Positions 43,928 to 54,198 of a DNA stretch of 64,000 nt are shown one piece after another. The stretch is from Bradyrhizobium sp. CCGUVB1N3 (GTDB lineage Bacteria > Pseudomonadota > Alphaproteobacteria > Rhizobiales > Xanthobacteraceae). The number at the start of each line of letters is the position of its first letter. The stretch's first letter is position 1. The DNA lies in NCBI RefSeq assembly GCF_024199925.1, contig NZ_JANADR010000001.1, positions 3,968,001-4,032,000 on the forward strand. The letters are read 5' to 3'. The notes beneath the pieces were generated by a model, which had not been told where the DNA came from, did no database searches, and worked only from the letters and a program-made list of their open reading frames with translations. The position numbers were made by a program, and so were the translations under genes.

Positions 43928-45328
43928 CTACACCACCGGCTTCACGCCCGGCAGCGCCTGGACCAGCTCGCGGAACCTGGCGCCGCGGATCTCGAAATTG
44001 CGGTACTGGTCGAAGGAGGCGCATGCGGGTGAGAGCAGCACGACGGCCTCGCCGAGGCCTGATGCTTCCGCATCGCGCGCGGCGTGCTCGACGGCGACGT
44101 CCAGCGTCTGGCTGATCTCGTGCGGCACCTGGCTGCCAAGCGTGCCCGAAAACTCCTGCGCGGCCTCGCCGATCAGATAGGCTTTTCGGATGCGCGGGAA
44201 GAAGCCCGTGAGGCTGGTGATGCCGCCCATCTTCGGCTTGCCGCCGGCGATCCAGAAGATGTCGGCAAAGGACGACAGCGCATGCGCGGCAGCGTCCGCG
44301 TTGGTGCCCTTGGAGTCGTTGACGAACAGCACGTTGCCACGGCGGCCGACCTGCTCCATGCGATGCGCAAGGCCGGGGAAGCTGCGCAGGCCGTTCTGCA
44401 GGACATCGAGACTGATACCCATGGCGAGCGCGGCGGCGGAGGCGCAGGCCGCGTTCTGCGCATTGTGCAGGCCGCGCAGCGAACCGATGCCGCCGAGCTT
44501 CGCGACCTCGCTGCGGGCGCCGCCCGAGGCGCGCAGAACCGTGCCGTGCTCGACATAGATGCCGGAGGCGACCGGATTCCTGACTGAGATGCGCACCACG
44601 TTCTTGCCGGCGCGGTCGAGCCGGTCTGCGATGTCGCGGCACCAGCCGTCATCGACGCCGACGATCGAGGTGCCGCCTGCTTGCACGCCGGCAACCAGTC
44701 GTTCCTTCACCGCGGCATAGTGCTGGATGGTGCCGTGGCGGTCGATGTGGTCCTCGCTGACATTGAGCAGAATGCCTACGGAGGGATCGAGCGATGGCGT
44801 GAGGTCGATCTGGTAGGAGGACAGCTCAACGACATGGACGCGGCCCATGCGCGGCGGCTCCAGCGACAGAATCGCGGTGCCGATATTGCCGCCCATCTGG
44901 GTGTCGTAGCCGGCAACCTTGGTGAGATGCGCGATCAACGCGGTCGTCGTCGACTTGCCGTTGGTGCCGGTGATGGCGACGAACGGCGCGTTCGGTGCGT
45001 GGCGCCGCCGCTCGCGGCAGAACAGCTCGATGTCGCCGATCACCTCGACGCCGGCCTCGCGCGCCCTCAAGACGCTCCAGTGCGGCGCAGGGTGGGTGAG
45101 CGGCACGCCAGGCGCGAGCACGAGTGCCGAAAAATTCGCCCAGGATACGCTGCGCAGATCGGCGGTGATGAAGCCTTCCTGCGCCGCCTTGGCGAGATTG
45201 TCGGCACTGTCGTCGCCGGCGATCACCTCGGCGCCGCCGGCCTTCAGGGCGTGACAGCTTGCAAGGCCCGAGCCGCCGAGGCCGAAGACTGCGACCGTCT
45301 TGCCGGCGAAGGAGGTGACCGGGATCAT
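43928..45328 (-). CDS. murD: UDP-N-acetylmuramoylalanine--D-glutamate ligase
   Basis: Mur ligase adding D-Glu; cytoplasmic, 466 residues. The N-terminal [20 protein letters not shown] binds the uridine part. The P-loop [19 protein letters not shown] lies near 117-135. [15 protein letters not shown] and [20 protein letters not shown] carry the Mg/carbamate-Lys regions, with [20 protein letters not shown] and [15 protein letters not shown] near the C-terminus. A repeat follows the gene. Confidence 0.95.
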   Translation of the reverse strand: MIPVTSFAGKTVAVFGLGGSGLASCHALKAGGAEVIAGDDSADNLAKAAQEGFITADLRSVSWANFSALVLAPGVPLTHPAPHWSVLRAREAGVEVIGDIELFCRERRRHAPNAPFVAITGTNGKSTTTALIAHLTKVAGYDTQMGGNIGTAILSLEPPRMGRVHVVELSSYQIDLTPSLDPSVGILLNVSEDHIDRHGTIQHYAAVKERLVAGVQAGGTSIVGVDDGWCRDIADRLDRAGKNVVRISVRNPVASGIYVEHGTVLRASGGARSEVAKLGGIGSLRGLHNAQNAACASAAALAMGISLDVLQNGLRSFPGLAHRMEQVGRRGNVLFVNDSKGTNADAAAHALSSFADIFWIAGGKPKMGGITSLTGFFPRIRKAYLIGEAAQEFSGTLGSQVPHEISQTLDVAVEHAARDAEASGLGEAVVLLSPACASFDQYRNFEIRGARFRELVQALPGVKPVV

Positions 45329-45344
45329 AGCCCCACTCCCGTCA

Positions 45345-45418
45345 TTCCGGACGGCGCGTAGCGGCGATCCGGAATCTCGAGATTCCGGGTTCTCGCTTCG
45401 CCAGCCCCGGAATGACGG
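45345..45418. repeat. ATTCCGG-type palindrome
   Basis: CGTCATTCCGGACGG, an internal GGAATCTCGAGATTCC palindrome, and CAGCCCCGGAATGACGG. Same family as 38570 and 56934. Confidence 0.75.
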
Positions 45419-45443
45419 AAAAAATGAAGTACCGCCATCACCA

Positions 45444-46547
45444 CTACCGCAGCTTCAGCGTGGAGAGGCCGGCGAGCGCAAGCATCACCGAGATGATCCA
45501 GAAGCGGATCACGATCTGCGGCTCGGTCCAGCCGAGCTGCTCGAAATGGTGATGGATCGGCGCCATCTTGAAGATGCGTTTTCCCGTCAGCTTGAACGAG
45601 ACGACCTGCACGATCACCGAGACCGCCTCCAGCACGAACAGGCCGCCGATCACGGCGAGCACGATCTCGTGCTTCACCGCGACCGCGATCGAGCCGAGCA
45701 TGCCGCCGAGCGCCAGCGAGCCGGTGTCGCCCATGAAGATCGAGGCCGGCGGCGCGTTGAACCAGAGGAAGCCGAGGCCCGCGCCCAATAGCGCACCACA
45801 GAGCACCGCGAGCTCGCCGGTGCCCGCAACATATTTGATCTGGAGGTAATCGGCGAACACGGCGTTGCCGGCCAGATAGGCGATCATTGCAAAGCTCGCG
45901 GTCGCGATCATCACCGGCACGATGGCGAGGCCGTCGAGACCGTCGGTCAGGTTCACCGCATTGCCGGCGCCGACGATGACGAAGGCGCCGAAGATCACGA
46001 AGAACCAGCCGAAATGCAGCACGACGTCCTTGAAGAAGGGAATCGCGAGCGCGGTGGAGGAGGGATCGCGGTTGAGCCGCACCAGCGCGTAGCAGGCGAC
46101 CAGTGCGATGATCGCCTCGATCAGCAGGCGAAGCTTGCCGCCGAACCCGCTCGTCGTCTGCTTGGTCACCTTCAGGTAATCGTCATAGAAGCCGACGAAG
46201 CCAAAGCCGAGCGTTACCGCGAGCACGATCCAGACATAGGGGTTGAGCGGGTTGGCCCACAGCACCGTGCCGACCGTGAGGCCGGACAGGATCATCAGCC
46301 CGCCCATGGTGGGCGTGCCCTTCTTGCTGAGATGCGATTGCGGGCCATCTTCCCGGATCGGCTGGCCCTTGCCCTGGCGAATGCGCAAATGATCGATGAT
46401 CCACGGCCCGAACAGGAACACGAACAGCGCGCCGGTGACGACGGCACCGCCGGTGCGGAACGTGATGTAGCGGAAGACGTTCAGCAGGGTGCGAAACGCA
46501 CCAAAACTCGGAAATGTGTTGGAGAGCTCGATCAGCCAGTAAAACAT
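45444..46547 (-). CDS. mraY: Phospho-N-acetylmuramoyl-pentapeptide-transferase
   Basis: Polytopic inner-membrane enzyme moving phospho-MurNAc-pentapeptide to undecaprenyl phosphate (lipid I); 367 residues, ten membrane helices. [38 protein letters not shown] (Asp pair near 120), [20 protein letters not shown] (near 200) and [19 protein letters not shown] are the conserved cytoplasmic loops. The [20 protein letters not shown] motif is intact. It lies between murF and murD. Confidence 0.96.
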   Translation of the reverse strand: MFYWLIELSNTFPSFGAFRTLLNVFRYITFRTGGAVVTGALFVFLFGPWIIDHLRIRQGKGQPIREDGPQSHLSKKGTPTMGGLMILSGLTVGTVLWANPLNPYVWIVLAVTLGFGFVGFYDDYLKVTKQTTSGFGGKLRLLIEAIIALVACYALVRLNRDPSSTALAIPFFKDVVLHFGWFFVIFGAFVIVGAGNAVNLTDGLDGLAIVPVMIATASFAMIAYLAGNAVFADYLQIKYVAGTGELAVLCGALLGAGLGFLWFNAPPASIFMGDTGSLALGGMLGSIAVAVKHEIVLAVIGGLFVLEAVSVIVQVVSFKLTGKRIFKMAPIHHHFEQLGWTEPQIVIRFWIISVMLALAGLSTLKLR

Positions 46548-46681
46548 TCAGACAGTCCTATGCCGCCTCTTCGCGTGCGGCCTTGCCGGAAAGCGCATGC
46601 GCCGGCTTTCATCATGTGGTCGGGCGACCCTCAAAAACCGGACGGCCGGAATGGCGGGATCAGACACGGCGCTTATCCAGT

Positions 46682-48061
46682 TTACGCCTTTGCCTGCAAC
46701 GCGGCCACTAGCCCCGGCACAAACTTGTTGACCCAGAACATCTTCTTGCTGCCCTTGACAACCACGACATCGCCTGCCTTCAGCACGTCCGCCACATCTC
46801 GCGGGGCCAGCGTGGCTGGGTCGTCATGCCAGCCAAGGCCCTTGGCCGGCGGCAGCTTCTGGTAGAGATGATGCATCAAGGGACCGACGCAGTAGACGCC
46901 GTCGATGCCATCGAGATGCTTTGCAAGATTCACGTGATAGGACGGCGCGTCAGTTCCCAGCTCGAGCATGTCGCCGATCACGGCGATGCGGCGACCACTG
47001 GTCATGTGGCGCGCTTTGAGGCTTTCCAGGGCCGCGGCCATGCTGGCCGGGTTGCCGTTGAAGCTGTCGTCGATCACGGTGACGCCGCCGACGGTCTGCT
47101 CGATGCCGCGGCCGGTCATGATGCCGACGCCATCGAGCCTTGCCGCGAGTGCGGCCGCATCGAGATGGGCCGCGTCGATTGAGGCCAGCGCGGCCAGCGC
47201 GTTGTGGACACGATGCGGCGCGCCGGGCGTGAGACTGAAGTCGATCTCCTTGCCGCCGACCAGCGTACCCACCTGCCAGCTTTCGCCCTGCGGCGTGTGC
47301 CTGAGCTCGCGCACCTCGGTGCCGTCGCCGAAGCGGATGACCTTGCCGCGCCATTCGGGTGCGGCGATATCGGCCGGTAGCACCAGCACGCCCTCGTCGG
47401 GCAGGCCCAGCGCGATCGAGACCTTCTCGCGCCGGATCGCTTCGAGCGAGCCGAGCTTTTCCAGATGCACCGGCTGCACGTTGACGACCAGCGCAACCGT
47501 CGGCTGCGTCAGCCCGCTCAGCCGCGCGATCTCGCCGGTCTGGTTCATGCCCATCTCGACGACCCAGAGGCTCGCATCAGGCCTCGCATTGCACAGCGTC
47601 AGGGGCACACCCCAGAAATTGTTGAAGCTCGACGGGCTCGCATAGGCGTTCGGATAGGCCGCGAGATATTCCTTGGTGCTGGTCTTTCCGGCGCTTCCCG
47701 TGAGCCCGATCACCGGCCCCTTGAAACGGGCGCGGGCGGCGCGCGCGAGGCCCCAGAGGCCGTCGATCAACGTGTCCTTGACGACAAGCTGGGGAATGCG
47801 GATTCCCGCGATCTCATGCGGCACGATCATCGCGGCCGCACCCGAGGCTTCCGCCTTGTCCGCGAACTCCCAGCCGTCCCGCGCGCTGGCAAAGGCCGAG
47901 ATGAAGCCGCCGCTCGGCGTGCCGCTCAGCGCGACGAACAAGCTGCCCGGCTTCACCAGGCGGCTGTCCTGAGTGACGAAGTCGATGGCCGTGTCGGGGA
48001 ACGATCCCGCGATCCCCAGCGCGCGCGCGACCTCGGCAATTGTCCACAATGGCGCGCTCAT
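46682..48061 (-). CDS. murF: UDP-MurNAc-tripeptide D-Ala-D-Ala ligase
   Basis: Mur ligase joining D-Ala-D-Ala to the tripeptide; cytoplasmic, 459 residues. IDFVTQDSRLVKPGSLFVAL is the N-terminal domain. The P-loop IGLTGSAGKTSTKEYLAAY lies near 117-135. VVEMGMNQTGEIARLSGLTQ and VIDDSFNGNPASMAAALESL, then AVIGDMLELGTDAPSYH are diagnostic for MurF. Its start overlaps the murE stop by 4 bases, so they are co-translated. Confidence 0.95.
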   Translation of the reverse strand: MSAPLWTIAEVARALGIAGSFPDTAIDFVTQDSRLVKPGSLFVALSGTPSGGFISAFASARDGWEFADKAEASGAAAMIVPHEIAGIRIPQLVVKDTLIDGLWGLARAARARFKGPVIGLTGSAGKTSTKEYLAAYPNAYASPSSFNNFWGVPLTLCNARPDASLWVVEMGMNQTGEIARLSGLTQPTVALVVNVQPVHLEKLGSLEAIRREKVSIALGLPDEGVLVLPADIAAPEWRGKVIRFGDGTEVRELRHTPQGESWQVGTLVGGKEIDFSLTPGAPHRVHNALAALASIDAAHLDAAALAARLDGVGIMTGRGIEQTVGGVTVIDDSFNGNPASMAAALESLKARHMTSGRRIAVIGDMLELGTDAPSYHVNLAKHLDGIDGVYCVGPLMHHLYQKLPPAKGLGWHDDPATLAPRDVADVLKAGDVVVVKGSKKMFWVNKFVPGLVAALQAKA

Positions 48062-49530
48062 GAAACCCTCGTCGCTAGTGCGGCGGCGACCGCCTCGTGA
48101 TCGCTGAACGGCAGCACATCGCCGCCGATGATCTGCCCGGTCTCGTGGCCCTTGCCGGCAATCAGCAGCGCATCGCCCGGCTCGAGTTCCTCGATTGCAG
48201 CGCGGATCGCCGCTGCGCGATCACCAATCTCTTTCGCGCCTTTTGCGGCGCTAAGGATCGCGGCGCGAATGGCTTCCGGTTTTTCGCTGCGCGGATTGTC
48301 GTCGGTGATGATGACGCCGTCGGCATTCTCCGCCGCGATCGCGCCCATGATCGGGCGCTTGCCGGCATCGCGATCGCCGCCGGCGCCGAACACGACGATC
48401 AGCTTCCGCTTCGCATAGGGCCGCAGCGCCTGAAGCGCCTTGACCAGTGCGTCCGGCTTGTGCGCGTAGTCGACGAAGATCGGCGCGCCGTTGCGCTCGC
48501 CGACGAGCTCGAGCCGACCCTTGGCGCCTTCGAGACGTTCGAGGCTCGCAAACACGCCTCCCGCATCGCTGCCGGTGCCGATCGCAAGGCCAGCGGCAAC
48601 CAGCGCGTTCTCGATCTGGAACGCGCCGACCAGCGGCAGCCTGATCGAATATTTCTTGCCGCGATGCTCGATTGCGAGCTGCTGCGAAAAGCCCTCGACC
48701 TCAGCATCGACGAGGCGGATGCCCTCGCCTGCCCCGTCGCCGTTGCGGCCGACCGCCATCACGCACAAGCCGCGCGACCTCGCAGCCTCGATCGCCTCAG
48801 CCGAGCAATCATGGTCGGCGGAGATCACGGCCGCGCCGCCAGGTGCGACCAGATCGCGGAACAGCCGCAGCTTCGCAGCAAGATAATGCGCGACGGTCGG
48901 ATGATAATCCATGTGGTCGCGCGAGAGATTGGTGAAGCCGCCGGCCGCGACGCGCACGCCGTCGAGGCGGTATTGATCGAGCCCGTGCGAGGACGCTTCG
49001 AAGGCAAGATGCGTGACGCCATCGCGCGCGATCTCATCGAGCTGCCGATGCAGGGCGATCGGATCGGGCGTCGTCAGCGAACCGTAGACCGTACGCTTCG
49101 GCGAGACCAGGCCGATGGTCCCGATGCTGGCGGAGACGTGGCCGAGCAGCTCCCAGATCTGCCGCGTGAACGCTGCGACCGAGGTCTTGCCGCTGGTGCC
49201 GGTCACTGCCGCGATGGTCGCGGGCTGGGCAGGGAAGAATTTTGCCGCCGCCAGCGCCAGCGCACGGCGGGGATTGGAGACCGCGATGAACGGCACGTTG
49301 CAATTGGGCGGCGCATGGTCGCCGACGACGGCGACGGCGCCTGCGGCAACGGCAGCATCGATGAAGCGCGCGCCGTCGGTCTTGCTGCCCGCAAGCGCGA
49401 AAAAGAGATCGCCTGGCTTGACCGTGCGGCTGTCGAGCGCAAGCCCCTTCACCTCGAGCGCCGCGACGGCGGGCTCGATTGCGGCATCATTGCCCAGAAA
49501 ATCCTGACCTAAGAGGTCGCGCAGTTTCAT
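48058..49530 (-). CDS. murE: UDP-MurNAc-L-Ala-D-Glu--meso-DAP ligase
   Basis: Mur ligase adding meso-diaminopimelate; cytoplasmic, 490 residues. The P-loop [19 protein letters not shown] lies near 107-125. [18 protein letters not shown] and [20 protein letters not shown] follow. The [11 protein letters not shown] motif near 410 indicates a DAP-adding rather than Lys-adding enzyme. [20 protein letters not shown] ends the protein. The ATG follows ftsI by 60 bases. Confidence 0.95.
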   Translation of the reverse strand: MKLRDLLGQDFLGNDAAIEPAVAALEVKGLALDSRTVKPGDLFFALAGSKTDGARFIDAAVAAGAVAVVGDHAPPNCNVPFIAVSNPRRALALAAAKFFPAQPATIAAVTGTSGKTSVAAFTRQIWELLGHVSASIGTIGLVSPKRTVYGSLTTPDPIALHRQLDEIARDGVTHLAFEASSHGLDQYRLDGVRVAAGGFTNLSRDHMDYHPTVAHYLAAKLRLFRDLVAPGGAAVISADHDCSAEAIEAARSRGLCVMAVGRNGDGAGEGIRLVDAEVEGFSQQLAIEHRGKKYSIRLPLVGAFQIENALVAAGLAIGTGSDAGGVFASLERLEGAKGRLELVGERNGAPIFVDYAHKPDALVKALQALRPYAKRKLIVVFGAGGDRDAGKRPIMGAIAAENADGVIITDDNPRSEKPEAIRAAILSAAKGAKEIGDRAAAIRAAIEELEPGDALLIAGKGHETGQIIGGDVLPFSDHEAVAAALATRVS

Positions 49531-49590
49531 GGCCTTACAGTCGAGATACCAAGCCGGATCCGGGCCGACTCGGGACAGCCTGGGTACGGC

Positions 49591-51354
49591 TTACTGGGTT
49601 GTCCTGGATGCTGCAAGAATAAGGCGGTCGGACGGCGGCAGGTCAAAACGAGGCTCGATGCCCAGGAGCGGCGCGATACGGGCGATGATCTTACCCCCCG
49701 TCGGCACAGCATTAAAGCCCGACGTAATGAAGCCATACGTCTCCGGCAGCGGCTGTGGCTCGTCCAGCATGACCAGAATCTGATATTTCGGATTATCAGA
49801 TGGCATGATCGCGGTGAATGAGTTGAGCACGCGCTTCTTGGCATAGCGGCCGTTGATGACCTTCTCGGACGTGCCGGTCTTGCCGCCGATATAGTAGCCG
49901 GGAACATCGGCCTTCTTGGCGGTGCCTATCTCGGCGTTGAGCCGCATCAGATAGCGCATCTTGTCGGAGGTCTCGGGCTTGATCACGCGCTTGGCCATCG
50001 CCGCCGCTTCTTCTTCGCTGCGCTTCAGGAACGTCGGAGGAATCAGGTTGCCGCCATTCATCAGGGCGTTGATGCCCATCACCGCTTGTAGAGGCGCCAC
50101 GGACAGGCCTTGACCGAACGCGATGGTGACTGTGTTCAACTCACCCCAACGGCGCGGCACCAGCGGAGCCGCGCTCTCTGGCAACTCGGTGCGCAGCCGC
50201 GTCAACTGGCCCATTTTGGCCAGGAACGCCTTATGCGCCTCGACGCCCTGACCAAGTGCGATCCGCGCGGCGCCGATATTGGAGGAGTAGGTGAACACTT
50301 CCTTGGTGTTGATGAAGCGACCAAGCATGTGGCTGTCATGGATGGTGAACTTGCCGTAGTGCAGATTTCCCCGTGCGTCCCACGACGAGTTCAGGTTGAT
50401 CTTGCCGGAATCAAGCGCCATTGCCAGTGTGAACGCCTTGAAAGTCGATCCCATCTCATAGACGCCGGTGGTCAGACGATTGATACGCTCGGGGTCGTGG
50501 GCTTCTTTCGGATTGTTGGGATCGAAGTCCGGCAGCGAGACCATCGCCACGATTTCGCCGGTCTTGACGTTGGAGATGATGCCCGAGGCCGCCTTGGCGT
50601 GGAACTTCTCCTTCGCCTTCAACAGCTCGTCACGCAGCGCGTGCTCGACGCGCAAGTCCACCGACAGCTCGATCGGCTTTTGCAGACGGTCAGTGGCGAA
50701 GCCCGCGCGATGGAGGTCGGCGAGCCCGTTATTGTCGAGCCACTTCTCCATGCCGGCGATGCCCTGGTTGTCGATATTGACGAGACCAATGAGGTGGGCG
50801 ACCTCGTTGCCGGTCGGATAGACGCGCTTGTTCTCGCGCAGGAACCCGATGCCGGGAATGCCGAGCTTGTGGATTTCCTGCTGCTGCTTCGGTGTGATCT
50901 CGCGCTTCAGCCAGACGAAACCCTTTCGCGAGGACAGCCGCTCGCGCACCTCGGCCTCGTCGAGGTCGGACACGGTGGCGGTCAGGAGTTCGATCGCCTC
51001 GTCCTTGTCGATGATGCGGCGCGGCTCGCCGAACAGGCTCGGCGCCTTGACGTCGGTGGCAAGGATCTCGCCGTTGCGGTCGACGATGTCGGGCCGCGCG
51101 GTCGCAACCACGTCCTGCGCGCCGCCGCGGCGGGCGCTGTGGACGTCGGCACCGATGGCGAACATCACGAGACGGCCGCCGATCAGGAGGTAGACCGAGG
51201 CGAAGGCAAGCATCGCCAGGCCGACCCGCGCGCGCGCCTTCGCCGCGCGATCGACGTTACGCCCGTAGAGCAGGCTGCGGATCAGCCGCTGACGCCAAGG
51301 CTCACTTGACCGTTCGACAGGCTTTGCGGGTTTGCCCGGAGTGACAGCGCTCAT
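49591..51354 (-). CDS. ftsI: Septal transpeptidase FtsI (PBP3)
   Basis: Class B penicillin-binding protein cross-linking septal peptidoglycan; 587 residues, anchored by one helix near 46-66 ([20 protein letters not shown]). The N-terminal pedestal has [20 protein letters not shown]. The transpeptidase active site shows SxxK in [14 protein letters not shown] (about 299-302), SxN in [17 protein letters not shown] (about 353), and KTGT in [13 protein letters not shown] (about 492). Its start shares 4 bases with the ftsL stop. No FtsI-specific truncation. Confidence 0.95.
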   Translation of the reverse strand: MSAVTPGKPAKPVERSSEPWRQRLIRSLLYGRNVDRAAKARARVGLAMLAFASVYLLIGGRLVMFAIGADVHSARRGGAQDVVATARPDIVDRNGEILATDVKAPSLFGEPRRIIDKDEAIELLTATVSDLDEAEVRERLSSRKGFVWLKREITPKQQQEIHKLGIPGIGFLRENKRVYPTGNEVAHLIGLVNIDNQGIAGMEKWLDNNGLADLHRAGFATDRLQKPIELSVDLRVEHALRDELLKAKEKFHAKAASGIISNVKTGEIVAMVSLPDFDPNNPKEAHDPERINRLTTGVYEMGSTFKAFTLAMALDSGKINLNSSWDARGNLHYGKFTIHDSHMLGRFINTKEVFTYSSNIGAARIALGQGVEAHKAFLAKMGQLTRLRTELPESAAPLVPRRWGELNTVTIAFGQGLSVAPLQAVMGINALMNGGNLIPPTFLKRSEEEAAAMAKRVIKPETSDKMRYLMRLNAEIGTAKKADVPGYYIGGKTGTSEKVINGRYAKKRVLNSFTAIMPSDNPKYQILVMLDEPQPLPETYGFITSGFNAVPTGGKIIARIAPLLGIEPRFDLPPSDRLILAASRTTQ

Positions 51355-51743
51355 TGCTTGTCCTCCGGCTGCGGCACCGAGCCCGTGACCGTGTCGGCGT
51401 CGGTTGCAGCTTCGATGGTGTTGATCATGGCGCCGATCGGATCGGGCTCACCCGGCTTGACCAGCCGCGGCGGACGGTCCGGCAGGTTCTTCAGCTGATC
51501 GTATTGCGTGCCATTGACGGGCTTGAGCGGCAGATGCCGCTCGGCAAGTCCTTGCAGCCGCAGCGGCGCATCGAGCTTGGACCATTCGGAGCGCAGCGCG
51601 GCGATGGCATCACGCTGCTCGCGGATGTCGGCATGCAGCCGCAGCACCCGCTCGGTGCGGGCGGTGGATTCCATCTTGATCCGGTAGACATAGGCCGCGG
51701 CGAAGATCAGCGCGCCGATGACGAAGAGGTGAATGATGCGCAT
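51351..51743 (-). CDS. ftsL: Cell division protein FtsL
   Basis: Short bitopic divisome protein of 130 residues. One membrane helix, IIHLFVIGALIFAAAYVYRI (3-22), is followed by a periplasmic leucine-zipper-like coiled coil (TERVLRLHADIREQRDAIAA) that pairs with FtsB. Low overall conservation; identification rests mainly on position between rsmH and ftsI. The start lies 3 bases after the rsmH stop, and the stop overlaps ftsI. Confidence 0.88.
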   Translation of the reverse strand: MRIIHLFVIGALIFAAAYVYRIKMESTARTERVLRLHADIREQRDAIAALRSEWSKLDAPLRLQGLAERHLPLKPVNGTQYDQLKNLPDRPPRLVKPGEPDPIGAMINTIEAATDADTVTGSVPQPEDKQ

Positions 51744-51746
51744 GCG

Positions 51747-52736
51747 CTAGCCACCCCTCATGACGTCGGAAAGGCTCGGCCAGGACGATGACTCGCCTTC
51801 GGCATGCGCGGCAGAAGCGGTCCGCTCTGCGGCGCGCAGCTTCGCGGAACGCGCGCGCGGATTGTGCGCGACCTCCGCCTCGCCGGCAACGACCGGACGC
51901 CGCGTCAGAAGCTGGAAGCTCGGCGGCACCTGTGCGACCTCGGGCAGGTGCCGCGAGCCGCCGCCGGTCTTGGCGCGTTCGCTGAGGAAATTCTTGACGA
52001 TGCGGTCTTCCAGCGAATGGAAGGACACCACGACCAGCCGCCCACCGGGCCGCAGCACACGTTCGGCAGCCGCGAGAGCGGTCTGAAGCTCTTCGAGCTC
52101 TTCATTGACGAAGATGCGCAGGCCCTGGAACGTCCGCGTCGCCGGATGGATATCGCCGGGCTTCGAGCGCACGACCCTTGCAACGAGATCGGCGAGCGCG
52201 CGCGTGGTCGTGATCGGCGCTTCCTGGCGCGCCGCGACGATGGTGCGCGCGACCTTGCGCGAATGCCGCTCCTCGCCGAAGAGATAGATGATGTCGGCGA
52301 GATCGCTCTCGGACGCCTTTGCGACCACATCCGCGGCCGTCGGCCCCGACTGCCCCATCCGCATGTCGAGGGGACCTTCGAGCCGGAACGAGAAGCCGCG
52401 GCCGGCCTGGTCGAGCTGCATCGAGGAGACGCCGACGTCCATGACGACACCGTCGACGCGGTCGACGCCTTGCGCGTCGCAGACCTCGGCGAGATTCGAG
52501 AAGCGGTCTTCGACAAGCGTCAGGCGCCCGCCAGACCGGTCGACCAGGTCAAAGCCACCGGCGATCGCCGTGCGATCGCGATCGATGCCGATGACACGGG
52601 TTCCCGGCACATCCAGGATGGCACGGCTATAGCCGCCGCCACCGAAGGTCGCATCGACATAGACGCCGCCCTCGCGCGGCGCGAGATGCTCGATCGCCTC
52701 GCGGCCGAGAACGGGAATGTGGGCGGCCGAACTCAT
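51747..52736 (-). CDS. rsmH: 16S rRNA (cytosine(1402)-N(4))-methyltransferase
   Basis: SAM-dependent methyltransferase (MraW) modifying C1402 of 16S rRNA; 329 residues from ATG 52736. The frame is open to 52910, but [20 protein letters not shown] is the family N-terminus. SAM site [15 protein letters not shown] (27-41), [20 protein letters not shown] with [12 protein letters not shown], and [20 protein letters not shown] are all present. First gene of the dcw run here; no mraZ precedes it within the window. Confidence 0.95.
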   Translation of the reverse strand: MSSAAHIPVLGREAIEHLAPREGGVYVDATFGGGGYSRAILDVPGTRVIGIDRDRTAIAGGFDLVDRSGGRLTLVEDRFSNLAEVCDAQGVDRVDGVVMDVGVSSMQLDQAGRGFSFRLEGPLDMRMGQSGPTAADVVAKASESDLADIIYLFGEERHSRKVARTIVAARQEAPITTTRALADLVARVVRSKPGDIHPATRTFQGLRIFVNEELEELQTALAAAERVLRPGGRLVVVSFHSLEDRIVKNFLSERAKTGGGSRHLPEVAQVPPSFQLLTRRPVVAGEAEVAHNPRARSAKLRAAERTASAAHAEGESSSWPSLSDVMRGG

Positions 52737-53171
52737 GCACCCGGCTCGCAAGCGGTGCGGGCGAGATCGATGGTTAACGCGCCCATCACGTCTCGAATTG
52801 TTCCGCTTCGCGGCGGTTCCACGACTCAACCCCTGTACGGCACGTTCGCCCAGCCCGGCGGTCCCAGGCTGCAGACCCTGTTTTCCGCATGGAATTTGTC
52901 GGGCAGCCATGGGATTTCGAACAAAAGACGCGTTGGCCGCCTCCGGACGCGGGGCGGCTCTTCACCTCTCAGTAACGGCCCTTAGCGTTAAGAAAGCGTT
53001 GCTGGTTCGATTACAAGTCAAAAAGGTAAAATCAGTGGTGATGCGTCATCCACACACACCCGACAAAATGCGCCCGTTAACCGAAGCCTGCGATTGCGCG
53101 GCCGCAAGGGTAAAGGAATAGTAAGTGAAGGGCTTGAAGCGCCCGCCGCTCCCGTCCGATTGAGCCTCATA
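52737..53171. other. Divergent promoter region rsmH / amidase
   Basis: About 435 bases between divergently transcribed units. No mraZ gene is present on the minus strand. Minus-strand words such as TTCTTAACGCTAAGG near 52990 and GGTTAACGGGCGC near 53075 could be regulator or promoter elements. Nothing else called. Confidence 0.45.
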
Positions 53172-54035
53172 ATGTCGTCCGGTTCGTCCGCGTCATCAGG
53201 ATCTGATTCGAAACGTCAACGCGTGCTCCCGGTTCCCAAGGCCGCGGCGAGCGTGCGGACGTTCGATCCCGATTCCTCCATCGTCTCTGACATCATCCCC
53301 TCGCCGAATCATGGCGAGCGTAACAAGGGCCGGCTGCCGGACATGATCCTGCTGCACTACACCGGCATGCCCGATGTCGAGGGCGCGCTGGCGCGGCTGT
53401 GCACGGCGGGCACCGAGGTCTCGGCTCACTATGTCGTGCTCGAGGACGGCCGCATCGTGCAATGCGTGCCGGAGAGCAAGCGCGCCTGGCACGCCGGCGT
53501 CTCGTCATGGGCGGGCGAGGACGACGTCAATTCCTGCTCGATCGGCATCGAGATCGTCAATCGCGGCCATGACTGGGGCTATCCGGAGTTTCCGCTGCGC
53601 CAGATCGCCGCCGTGATCGCGCTGTGCCGCGGCATCATGCTTCGCCGCAAGGTAGCGCCGCACCGGGTGCTCGCCCATTCCGATGTCGCGCCCGCGCGCA
53701 AGAAGGATCCCGGCGAGAAATTCCCGTGGCACTCGCTGGCCAATTCCGGCGTCGGCCACTGGGTGACGCCGGCGCCGATCGTGCGCGGCGAAAGCCTGAT
53801 GCTCGGCACCATCAGCGACGAGGTGCTGAGCCTGCAGCAGGCGCTCGCCAAATACGGCTATGGCGTCCCGTTGACCGGCAAGTACGATGCGACGACGATG
53901 GAGGTCGTCACCGCATTCCAGCGCCACTTCCGCCCGGCGCGGCTGGACGGCGTCGTCGATCACTCGACGCTATCGACATTGCAGGCGCTGCTGGCGAGCT
54001 TGCCGCAAGAGGGAACGACCCTCGCCGCAAAATGA
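53172..54035 (+). CDS. N-acetylmuramoyl-L-alanine amidase, AmiD type
   Basis: Zinc amidase cleaving the MurNAc-L-Ala bond, probably in the cell envelope; 287 residues from ATG 53172 (frame open from GTG/ATG candidates to 53094). The Amidase_2 core has MILLHYTGMPDVEGALARLC (first zinc His), VSAHYVVLEDGRIVQCVPES, ERAWH-like KRAWHAGVSSW, IGIEIVNRGHDWGYPEFP, and APHRVLAHSDVAPARKKDPG (second His and Asp ligand). A C-terminal peptidoglycan-binding domain (SLQQALAKYGYGVPLTGKYD) ends the protein. Divergent from the dcw cluster, matching a recycling or remodelling role. Confidence 0.88.
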   Translation: MSSGSSASSGSDSKRQRVLPVPKAAASVRTFDPDSSIVSDIIPSPNHGERNKGRLPDMILLHYTGMPDVEGALARLCTAGTEVSAHYVVLEDGRIVQCVPESKRAWHAGVSSWAGEDDVNSCSIGIEIVNRGHDWGYPEFPLRQIAAVIALCRGIMLRRKVAPHRVLAHSDVAPARKKDPGEKFPWHSLANSGVGHWVTPAPIVRGESLMLGTISDEVLSLQQALAKYGYGVPLTGKYDATTMEVVTAFQRHFRPARLDGVVDHSTLSTLQALLASLPQEGTTLAAK

Positions 54036-54074
54036 CGGCGCAAGCCACATGCGCCGTCATTGCGAGCGCAGCGA

Positions 54075-54193
54075 AGCGACGCAGTAGACCCTCACCCTGA
54101 GGAGCGCGCTCTTCGCGCGCGTCGCGAACGGCGAGGCCACCGGCCGGGCCTTCATCCTTCGAGACGCGCGTTCCGCGCTCCTCAGGATGAGGG
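54075..54193. repeat. Palindromic repeat CCTCACCCTGAGGAGC type
   Basis: CCTCACCCTGAGGAGCGCGC on the left is mirrored by GCGCTCCTCAGGATGAGGG on the right, around GGCCACCGGCCGGGCCTTCA. It lies between two convergent genes and is typical of dispersed Bradyrhizobium intergenic palindromes. Confidence 0.75.
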
Positions 54194-54198
54194 ACTGA

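Noticed and set aside
52737..52910. 58-residue N-terminal extension of RsmH
   Set aside because: The family N-terminus begins at [10 protein letters not shown] (52736); upstream codons look like promoter-region DNA.
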